This document shows, piece after piece, positions 32,201 to 37,135 of a stretch of DNA of 37,135 nucleotides. Source of the stretch: JALHNI01 sp031367405 (GTDB lineage: Bacteria; Acidobacteriota; Terriglobia; Bryobacterales; Bryobacteraceae); contig JANLPT010000175.1 of the NCBI GenBank assembly GCA_031367405.1, forward strand, positions 1 to 37,135, given 5' to 3'. Positions within the stretch are counted from its first letter, which is position 1, and every line of letters starts with the position of its first letter. Below the pieces are notes generated by a model. The model saw only the letters and a list, made by a program, of their open reading frames with translations, was not told the origin of the DNA and did not search any database. Position numbers and translations under genes: made by a program.

Positions 32201-33150
32201 GCGACGTCGAGGGTCTTTTGGGCGCTGAAGCCATAGAGCCGGTTGGCATGGCGCTGGAGTTCAGCAAGATCATAGAGGCCGGGCGGGGCCAGGCGTTTGG
32301 CTTCCGGCTGTACGGACTCGATGCGCGCCTCGCCGGTTTTGGCGCGGGCGGCAATGGCCTTGGCTTCGTCGGGTGGCGCAGGTAAACGCATCGACGGTGG
32401 CTCGGCTTTGGGCGGACGGAAAAATGTGCCCTCGTAAGTGGGGCGCGGCTTCTGCGTGGCGCTTTCCTGCGGTGAAAATGTGACAACCACCTCGCGGTAT
32501 TCCTCGGGCACAAAGGCGCGCACGGTGAGTTCGCGATCCACGATCATGGCCAAAGTAGGCGTCTGCACGCGGCCGACGGAGAGCTCTTCGTCGAAGGCCA
32601 GCGAATAGGCGCGCGAGAGGTTCATGCCGACCAGCCAATCGGCGCGGCTCCGGCCGCGGGCGGCATCGCCTAAGCCGTCATAGTCGTGGGCGCTCTTTAA
32701 GCTGTCAAAGCCGGCGCGGATGGCCTCTTCAGTGAGGGACGAGATCCACAGCCGCTCGACCGGCTTATTCGCTTGCGCGGCGTCGTAAATATAGCGAAAG
32801 ATGAGTTCGCCTTCGCGCCCGGCGTCTGTCGCGCAGACGATGCGCCCGACTTTGGGCGAATTGAGGATTTGGCGCACGACCTCAAATTGATCTTTGGTTT
32901 TGTCGTAGACCACGAGCGGCCAATCCTCGGGAAGCATGGGCAGCAGATGGCGACGCCACTGCTTCCACTCGGGCCGGATCTCATGCGGTTGGGCCAGGGA
33001 GACGAGATGGCCAATGGCCCAGGTGACGATGTAACCGCCGCCGTGAAGATAGCCGTTGCCCTTCTGATTGGCACCGAGAACTTTGGCGATGTCGCGAGCC
33101 ACGGAAGGCTTTTCGGCAATGACGGCGACGGTGGAGTTGGCAGTGTCCAA
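29218..33150 (-). CDS. fused DNA topoisomerase III - RecQ helicase
   Basis: A 1310-residue fusion. Residues 7-620 form a type IA topoisomerase III: AVIAEKPSVARDIAKVLG, TOPRIM acidic motif CATDAGREGELIF, the IQ/VQTPT region VGRVQTPTLAMIVDREL, and LLSYPRTDSRHL with the active Tyr at 329. An Ala/Thr/Pro linker (620-650) joins a RecQ helicase: Walker A MPTGAGKS (near 690), DEAH box VAVDEAHCISQWGHDFRPDY, motif VI QEIGRAGRDG. A four-Cys zinc motif follows (CRM, then CGLCDFC), a winged-helix-like part and a C-terminal HRDC domain. It should pass and decatenate strands, as separate RecQ and TopIII do. TTG at 33150 is preferred: TACAAT is 12 nt before it. A GTG at 33216 would add 22 residues and overlap the divergent gene. 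Confidence 0.93.
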   Translation of the reverse strand: MDTANSTVAVIAEKPSVARDIAKVLGANQKGNGYLHGGGYIVTWAIGHLVSLAQPHEIRPEWKQWRRHLLPMLPEDWPLVVYDKTKDQFEVVRQILNSPKVGRIVCATDAGREGELIFRYIYDAAQANKPVERLWISSLTEEAIRAGFDSLKSAHDYDGLGDAARGRSRADWLVGMNLSRAYSLAFDEELSVGRVQTPTLAMIVDRELTVRAFVPEEYREVVVTFSPQESATQKPRPTYEGTFFRPPKAEPPSMRLPAPPDEAKAIAARAKTGEARIESVQPEAKRLAPPGLYDLAELQRHANRLYGFSAQKTLDVAQALYETHKLLSYPRTDSRHLSQAIAKTLPAIVSALEPQFKDLLAPGSGSRPLGSRYVDDAKITDHHAIIPTATSPSRARLSEDERRLYDLVCRRLLAAWHDDFLTEVTTVITTIANQSSVDRYHSAGTVIRQMGWKILDIVLEKKGQPDAGPTLPAGLRAAQLQDVLEAESVLKKTRPPKRFNDATLLTAMQTAGKTLDEKELSDAMKETGLGTPATRASIIEVLLKRGYVQRQGKNLEATGKGIHLIEVVHPEVKSPLMTGQWEAYLKRIERGQAALPPFVKGIEDYVREVVGKVAEATPVQQTRTAAAAASVTSQPSAPAPERTAWTGGKDDLPALLQSAFGFSKFRPSQEAVCRAVVEGHDVLLVMPTGAGKSLCYQLPGLALGGTTLVISPLIALMEDQVAKLKQLGFAVERIHSGRDRADSRQACVDYLQGNLQFLFIAPERLRVPGFPEMLAKRKPALVAVDEAHCISQWGHDFRPDYRTLGQYLPLLRPAPVIALTATATPVVQDDIAAQLHLGDQGRFIQGFRRDNLAIEVMEATPGERVDLVRDLLRDAARRPAIVYAPTRKKADEFASELKRHFPVAAYHAGLAAAVRQKVQTGFLEGKLDVIVATIAFGMGIDKADVRTVIHTALPSSVEGYYQEIGRAGRDGLPSRAVLMHSYADRHTHDYFHERDYPDIKLLAKIFDALGPEPEAKEDLQYRLKIEAESFDKALEKLWIHGGAIVDFAENVTRGKDGWREPYQGQTGQRVAQLQNMLRFTDENRCRMSALVAHFGDHAGAKQACGLCDFCAPQHCEAQVFRAGSAKESGIASQVLVALRRADGRSTGKLHGEFGAGLDRDTFEQLLAAMARLGLVEIKEATFTAEGREIVFRKVTLTWEGSQPGAGDGIDLLIKEQSGKKSKRKSRGKTLSKPARKQAAAQASPQEKALKQWRLAEAKQQGVPAFRILSDKVLQAIIEAEPFDTDDLLTVPGVSPRIATRYGPAMLKLLR

Positions 33151-33162
33151 GGGGAAGCTCTT

Positions 33163-33168
33163 ATTGTA
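33163..33168 (-). promoter_or_regulatory. -10-like box TACAAT before the TopoIII-RecQ gene
   Basis: TACAAT (minus strand) ends 12 nt before the TTG at 33150. The likely transcript start is within 6 nt of that codon. It lies inside the longer frame that would begin at GTG 33216, which argues against the longer form. Confidence 0.4.
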
Positions 33169-33189
33169 TCGAGCGGCCTTTCGAAGCGT

Positions 33190-33195
33190 TAGAAT
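33190..33195 (+). promoter_or_regulatory. -10-like box TAGAAT before the MmcQ/YjbR gene
   Basis: TAGAAT ends 9 nt before the ATG at 33205, with TTGTAT 19 nt upstream of it as a weak -35. Together with TACAAT on the other strand it makes a compact back-to-back promoter region of about 55 nt. Confidence 0.4.
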
Positions 33196-33204
33196 GATTT
33201 TACG

Positions 33205-33552
33205 ATGAGCTTGCACTGGGTTCGGTCATTTTGTCTGGCGATGCCTTCTGCGACGGAGGATGTGAAGTGGGAAAAGGATCTGGTCTTTAGCGTTGGGGCG
33301 AAAATGTTCGCGGTGACTTGTCTGGAACCGGCGGCGGTGGCGCTGTCGTTCAAGTGTTCGCCGGACGTGTTTGCCGAACTCGTGGAACGGCCCGGCATCA
33401 TCCCGGCTCCGTATCTGGCCAGGGCGCATTGGGTAGCGTTGGAAGATGAGGATGCTTTGACGCGGCGGGAGTTGGAGCCGCTGTTGCGGGCGGCTTATGA
33501 GCAGGTGCTGGCCAAACTGCCAAAGCGGCTCCGGGCGGAATTGGGGCGCTGA
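33205..33552 (+). CDS. MmcQ/YjbR family protein
   Basis: A 115-residue protein. LPSATEDVKW-type motif (here MPSATEDVKWEKDLVFSVGAKMF) near the start, the strand pair AVTCLEPAAVALSFKCSP, and the ending helices (ALTRRELEPLLRAAYEQVLAKL) are typical of the MmcQ/YjbR (CyaY-like fold) family, usually called a putative DNA-binding protein. No biochemical role is proven. Transcription is divergent from the TopoIII-RecQ gene. No Shine-Dalgarno is seen; the -10-like box is 9 nt before the ATG. Confidence 0.88.
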   Translation: MSLHWVRSFCLAMPSATEDVKWEKDLVFSVGAKMFAVTCLEPAAVALSFKCSPDVFAELVERPGIIPAPYLARAHWVALEDEDALTRRELEPLLRAAYEQVLAKLPKRLRAELGR

Positions 33553-33951
33553 AGGGTGTCGATCGTTAAAATACGAAACGAAGCCAATTTGCCGGGTACT
33601 CGTTTTTGGGATGAGCCGGTTCATGATTTGAGCTTAGGGGCTTGTCAAGCGATTTCGGTAGGGTGGTGAGGCGGAGTTGTTGATTCGGTGGCAGATGAAA
33701 ATGCTGGCGCATCGTGACCGCGCGTGGTGGCGAGCAGGAAGACGCGAGGTTGGCCCTGATGGCCGATTACTTCGGCGGCGTGACTCAGCCCTCCAAGAAG
33801 GGGCACGTAAGGGGCGACTAATTCAGGGTAGGCTTCCGCGAGCCGGATAGTATCTGCGGCGGTGGGCGGCGTGTGAGAATTGGGCTGATGACCCTCGTGT
33901 TAGCGAACGGCAAGATTTGCCGCCTCGAGACTCCGAAGACCAAGGTTGGCG
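33553..33951. other. spacer without an intact gene
   Basis: Between the MmcQ/YjbR gene and the NhaR-like gene no start-to-stop gene is convincing. The only coding-like part is on the minus strand (33645-33899), described separately. No terminator with a T-run and no clear -35/-10 pair were found. Confidence 0.5.
33645..33899 (-). pseudogene. coding-like frame without a start codon
   Basis: An 84-codon open frame between a TAA and a TGA, with natural-looking composition (AADTIRLAEAYPELVAPYV, then LLGGLSHAAEVIGHQGQPRV). It has no ATG and no good GTG/TTG start near its beginning. It may be the remainder of a degraded gene. I do not recognise the family, and a chance frame in GC-rich DNA is possible. 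Confidence 0.3.
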
Positions 33952-34854
33952 ATGGAGTGGCTTAACTACCATCATCTGCTTTATTTTTGGACCGTGGCCA
34001 AGGAAGGCAGCATTGCCAAGGCTTGCGGGAAGCTCAATCTCGCGCAGCCTACCATTAGCGGACAACTGCGGGTGCTGGAAGAGACGATGGGCGAAAAGCT
34101 ATTCGTCAAAGCTGGGCGGGGACTGGCGCTGACCGAAGTAGGGCAAGTGGTTTTCCAATATGCCGAGGAGATCTTTGGCTTGGGGCGCGAACTGCAGGAT
34201 GTGCTCAAAGGCCGGCCCCAAGGCCGGCCGCGCCGCCTGTTGGTGGGGATCTCCGACATGGTTCCCAAGTTGATCGCCTACCGCGTGCTGCAGCCGGTAT
34301 TGTCGATGGCGGAACCCGTGCAACTCATTTGCGAAGAAGGTTCGCCGCGACAACTGCTGATCGACCTGGTTGAGCATCGACTGGATGTGGTGCTGGCCGA
34401 ATTGCCGATCGTGCCGATGGCCCGCGTACGCGCCTACAATCACCTGCTCGGAAGTTGCGGGGTGACACTATTTGGAGCGTCCGCGCTAGCGGCTCGCTAC
34501 CGGTCTGGCTTCCCCCATGCGCTCGATGGCGCACCCTTTCTGATGCCGATTGAGGGCTCGAGTTTGCGGCAGTCATTGGACCATTGGCTGGAGGCGATGG
34601 GTATCCGGCCACAGGTGGTTGGCGAATTTAAGGACAGTGCGCTGATGAAGACGTTCGGCAGCGCGGGGGCGGGTCTTTTTGTGGCGGCGAGCGCGATTGA
34701 AGCCGAAGTACGGGCGCATTATGGGGTACGCGTGGTGGGCCGGATCGAATCCGTGAAAGAGAGTTTTTACGCGATCTCCGTGGAACGGCGGCTGAAACAC
34801 CCGGCGGTGGTGGCGCTGTGCGAAGGGGCCCGGGATAATTTGTTCTCCCGTTAA
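33952..34854 (+). CDS. nhaR: LysR-family regulator, NhaR-like
   Basis: A 300-residue LysR-type transcription factor. The N-terminal helix-turn-helix starts MEWLNYHHLLYFWTVAKEGS and continues IAKACGKLNLAQPTISGQLR, which is very close to the NhaR type (NYHHLYYFWxVAxEGS). The co-inducer domain (about 92-300) is complete (LLVGISDMVPKLIAYRVLQP; AGLFVAASAIEAEV). NhaR in E. coli activates nhaA in response to Na+; no nhaA is in the window, so the target is uncertain. An ATG at 33952 was chosen over the TTG at 33946. No neighbouring gene on the minus strand forms the usual divergent LysR target pair. Confidence 0.88.
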   Translation: MEWLNYHHLLYFWTVAKEGSIAKACGKLNLAQPTISGQLRVLEETMGEKLFVKAGRGLALTEVGQVVFQYAEEIFGLGRELQDVLKGRPQGRPRRLLVGISDMVPKLIAYRVLQPVLSMAEPVQLICEEGSPRQLLIDLVEHRLDVVLAELPIVPMARVRAYNHLLGSCGVTLFGASALAARYRSGFPHALDGAPFLMPIEGSSLRQSLDHWLEAMGIRPQVVGEFKDSALMKTFGSAGAGLFVAASAIEAEVRAHYGVRVVGRIESVKESFYAISVERRLKHPAVVALCEGARDNLFSR

Positions 34855-34980
34855 AACTTAATCGACTTTAACGATGTATATGGACGTAAACATCTATTAG
34901 ACAAATTGGTTCTCCAAGCCTAACGTGAAGTGGTGAGGGCGATGCCTTCGCTCTACAAGTGAAATCAAGGAGATCCGTTT

Positions 34981-35439
34981 ATGCGTACCTTTCTTAGAAC
35001 CGCCGGTTGTCTCGCCATCGCGACGATATCGGCCATGGCCCTGGACGGCGGCGCGGTCAATCAGCTTCAGCAAACCGCACAGAGGCTGGAGCGCGACGCG
35101 ACCAGCGTTCAACAATCGCTGAAGAACAAGAAGCACGATGCCACTGCGGTGAAGGCTAAGATCGAGTCGATGACCGCCGATGTGGGGTCACTGGACCAGT
35201 TGGTGAAGCAGATCGATGACGCCAATCCGCAATTGAGCGGCCGGGATCAAGCGGAATGGGTGAAGACCCGACAACTGATCCAGATCATTACCGCGCTGCA
35301 TGGGAGCAAGGAGCGGGCGGCCAGCGAGGACCTAGTGAAAAATCGCGGCTTGGTCCGCGACTACGCGTTCGGAGTGGCCTTGCGGGCCAAGCTGCTGCAA
35401 GGTGCCCTGACGCAACTGCAGCGGGGTCCCGTTTCTTAG
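34981..35439 (+). CDS. small exported coiled-coil protein
   Basis: A 152-residue protein with a signal peptide (MRTFLRTAGCLAIATISAMA) and a mostly helical mature part: LQQTAQRLERDATSVQQSLKN, AKIESMTADVGSLDQLVKQID, and a helix rich in Ala/Leu at the end. Likely periplasmic and oligomeric by coiled coil. No known family is recognised. It has the best ribosome site of the window (AAGGAGAT, 8 nt before the ATG) and a strong terminator 60 nt after its stop, so it is probably an abundant single-gene transcript. Confidence 0.82.
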   Translation: MRTFLRTAGCLAIATISAMALDGGAVNQLQQTAQRLERDATSVQQSLKNKKHDATAVKAKIESMTADVGSLDQLVKQIDDANPQLSGRDQAEWVKTRQLIQIITALHGSKERAASEDLVKNRGLVRDYAFGVALRAKLLQGALTQLQRGPVS

Positions 35440-35499
35440 GCGCTGGAGTTTGCGCACGAGCCGGTATTATTCTGACCCTAACTCCGGTGGTTGCACGAA

Positions 35500-35531
35500 G
35501 GGGCGGGTGCCGATCACCCGCCCCATTTTTT
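35500..35531 (+). terminator. strong intrinsic terminator
   Basis: GGGGCGGGTG and CACCCGCCCC form a perfect 10-bp GC-rich stem around CCGAT, followed by A and six T residues. It ends the coiled-coil gene transcript; the DUF2934 gene starts 17 nt later. Confidence 0.93.
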
Positions 35532-35547
35532 GAAAGGACCTTTTCAT

Positions 35548-35742
35548 ATGTCAAAACCTAAATCGAAGAATACCGCGCTGGACGAAGCAATCCGGAAACT
35601 GGCGCATGAGATCTGGGCGGCCGAAGGAGAGCCGGAAGACCGGCAGACCCGTCATTGGTTTCGGGCGGAGGCGATGTTGCGGGAGCGTACCGATGTGTCG
35701 CCAAGGGCCGCGTCCGGTGACTCAGGAAGGGAGATTTCGTGA
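35548..35742 (+). CDS. DUF2934 protein
   Basis: A 64-residue protein with the DUF2934 pattern IRKLAHEIWAAEGEPEDRQ followed by HWFRAEAML. The N-terminus is Lys-rich (MSKPKSKNTALDE). The family is common in Acidobacteria and Proteobacteria; function is unknown. GAAAGGA lies 8 nt before the ATG. Its stop overlaps the next start (TGATG), so the two proteins are likely made together. It follows the strong terminator directly, so the promoter must overlap or lie within the terminator region, or read-through must supply it. Confidence 0.87.
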   Translation: MSKPKSKNTALDEAIRKLAHEIWAAEGEPEDRQTRHWFRAEAMLRERTDVSPRAASGDSGREIS

Positions 35743-36233
35743 TGGGCGGGCGGCTGTTGCGAAAGATTGAAATGAACTGGGCTAAGATCGCGATCGCCGT
35801 GACGGTGGCGCGGAAGCACGATCCAGAACTACCCCACTATCAGAACCTTTCGGACGAAGAGATTCGCGAAAGAGTGCTGGACTTGACCAAGAACCTGATG
35901 GAGTGGATCAATTCGAAAGACGAATCGCGACTCGCCGCGCACTTTGAAAGCCTCGGACGGCGGCGCTACGAGGAACAAATACCGTTGCATGAAGTAATTC
36001 AGAAACTGACGATGATCAAGCGAGCGATCCGTACCTATGCCAGCGAGCAGAATTACTTTTTGACGGCGGCAGAGATCTACAACGAGTTAGAGTTACTCCG
36101 GACGATGGAGTCATACTTCGAGTTTGTCGTGGTCCGGGTGGCGAAGGGTTACGAGGAAGCGATGAGTGGGAACACGGATTGGGATCCGGGCCGCTTCCGC
36201 TTGCGAGGTTCGCGAAAACTGCAAACTGCTTAA
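35742..36233 (+). CDS. RsbRD-N-like helical protein
   Basis: A 163-residue helical protein. It reads LLRKIEMNWAKIAIAVTVAR, then LMEWINSKDESRLAAHFESL and GRRRYEEQIPLHEVIQKLTM. This is the pattern of the RsbRD N-terminal (globin-like) sensor domain seen at the front of some stressosome proteins and histidine kinases. Here it stands alone without a kinase or STAS domain. GGGAG is 8 nt before the ATG at 35742; the GTG at 35739 is an alternative. Coupled to the DUF2934 gene. Its role could be signal sensing, by analogy only. Confidence 0.7.
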   Translation: MGGRLLRKIEMNWAKIAIAVTVARKHDPELPHYQNLSDEEIRERVLDLTKNLMEWINSKDESRLAAHFESLGRRRYEEQIPLHEVIQKLTMIKRAIRTYASEQNYFLTAAEIYNELELLRTMESYFEFVVVRVAKGYEEAMSGNTDWDPGRFRLRGSRKLQTA

Positions 36234-36420
36234 TGCCGGTGGCGGTGGGCGCTCGCCGCCATCGATTTGGCGTTCGATGACGCTCTTTGGCTGGGCCGAG
36301 AAGTCTTCGGGCGGAGCAGAGTTTCGAGAATCGGAGGGGGGTAACTATTTTAATTTACTACGAGTTAGAGAAGGGTCGGGGTCGCGGTAGGGAAAGCCAT
36401 CGCTGACCGCCCCCCGCACA

Positions 36421-36453
36421 GATCCGTACGGGCGGAATTACCGCATCCGGCTC
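36421..36453 (-). ncRNA. group II intron domain V
   Basis: 33 nt on the minus strand: starts GAGCCGGATGCGG, loop TAAT, ends CCCGTACGGATC. This matches the conserved domain V (GAGCCG...CGGTTC) with the AGC catalytic triad. The lower stem has a G/A mismatch where G-U is usual, and a second G/A mismatch three to four pairs further up, so catalytic strength is uncertain. Domain VI (about 36388-36420) follows. Confidence 0.7.
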
Positions 36454-36487
36454 CTCCCTCGAATGATGGCGTCAACCCGCACGCGCG

Positions 36488-36658
36488 TGCGGCTTGGCGC
36501 ACACCCCTCAGCCCCTGTTTCCAGCCGTATCCCGTTCTGTGCCAATCGCAGGTGGACTGAATGGTGTTCTCCTTAGTTGGGGTCCTTCCCTCCACAGACT
36601 CCGCCACTCCGGCTTGATCCGCCGTCGCTTTGTTCGCCCGCTTCATCGGGCGCCTCAC
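36488..36658 (-). pseudogene. N-terminal remnant of the intron reverse transcriptase
   Basis: The frame from an ATG at 36658 reads KATADQAGVAESVEGRTPTK and later GLRGVRQAARACG, which is like the first 50-60 residues of group II intron reverse transcriptases (a variable leader, then a helix ending VRQAAR). It then runs straight into the sequence before domain V. The fingers, palm (YADD), maturase and endonuclease parts are absent. Confidence 0.42.
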
Positions 36659-37135
36659 CGCCGTTCATGCGGACCTTGCGGCCTGGGCCTTTGCCCGCCG
36701 GGCTACTCCCTTTCGAGGCAGTCAACGATGAGGTCTCTGGTCTTGGAGATTGGGTTCTCGTGCATACAGTTTCTCAGCGTGCCTGGGGTCTACGACTACG
36801 TGGGATCTCAGCTCGGATTCGGACTCGCGATAGTGCCCTCGCCGGTGTGGCCTTCCCCTTGATGGCACAGGGTCGGCATCCCATTCTCCAGTTTTCGAAG
36901 CTCGATATCCCAGCCCACTGATGCCTCGCGCCTACGCTTCGACGGCGGTCTCACGACCGCCACCGCAAGACTCGAGGTCAGGTGGTTCGCTACTCCTTTC
37001 CTGTAGGACTCTTTCATTCCCTACTGTATGCCGGTTTATCCCGGCGCTCGGATGCCAGTGGATGGCCCCGAACTTCCAGTTAAGGCATTTGGCATCTATG
37101 CTTTAGCGGGAAACCCGGGTGTGAGCGGTTTTGAC

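Larger units (their letters stand above)
36387..37135 (-). mobile_element. group II intron, 3' part, reverse transcriptase largely deleted
   Basis: Minus-strand sequence carries an intron domain V (36421-36453), domain VI and a CCCTAC 3' end near 36387. Further upstream lie intron-like parts, including a short frame starting MKESYRKGVANHL (37017), which is often seen in front of intron-encoded reverse transcriptases. The distance from that frame to domain V is only about 560 nt, and no frame with a YADD-type reverse transcriptase is present, so the intron has lost most of its protein. The 5' end lies beyond the window edge. Name and class are by pattern only. Confidence 0.72.

Noticed and set aside
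29218..33150. Reverse gyrase
   Set aside because: Domain order is reversed (topoisomerase first), and the helicase is RecQ with zinc and HRDC parts, not the reverse-gyrase helicase-like domain.

Overview
The window looks like a chromosomal segment of a soil-type Acidobacteriota, most likely near Solibacter/Bryobacter. This is an inference from content: an exported DUF1549/DUF1553 protein, a homodimeric pyruvate dehydrogenase E1, a PilZ protein with an RxxxR motif, a DUF2934 protein, an NtrY/NtrX pair, GC-rich codon use and a short GC-rich hairpin repeat family. No rRNA or tRNA gene was seen.

Left part (1-10.0 kb): the 5' part of a DUF1549/DUF1553 gene on the minus strand. It is divergent from a tight five-gene plus-strand operon: a conserved hypothetical, a DUF2007-like protein, a soluble lytic transglycosylase, a PLP aminotransferase and a secreted BNR-like protein. 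The operon converges on an NtrY-NtrX two-component pair whose genes overlap by 4 nt. A spacer of about 590 nt (10.03-10.61 kb) has no convincing gene but holds large inverted repeats.

Middle (10.6-24.9 kb): VOC and PilZ genes (minus), an exported RidA-like protein, aceE, an Fsr-like MFS transporter (minus), a HipBA toxin-antitoxin pair, an exported Gly/Phe-rich protein, a decayed integrase-type transposase, then nusA and infB. rimP and rbfA, the usual neighbours of nusA-infB, are not in the window. Two copies of a hairpin repeat follow infB.

Right part (24.9-37.1 kb): a secreted beta-propeller-like protein; an ECF sigma factor, its zinc anti-sigma factor and a secreted HEAT-repeat protein in one operon; an ImmA/IrrE-like protein whose HExxH motif is altered; a fragment resembling an enolase-superfamily C-terminus; and a roughly 1,310-residue protein that joins topoisomerase III to a RecQ helicase. 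After these come an MmcQ/YjbR gene, a NhaR-like LysR regulator, a small exported coiled-coil protein with a clear terminator, a DUF2934/RsbRD-like gene pair, and the 3' part of a group II intron on the minus strand that has lost most of its reverse transcriptase.

The most notable items are the TopoIII-RecQ fusion, the hairpin repeat family with a GNRA-type loop and tandem G/A mismatches, and repeated placement of TANNNT -10-like boxes 6-12 nt before start codons, which suggests common leaderless transcription. All names come from reading the sequence; no database search was done.
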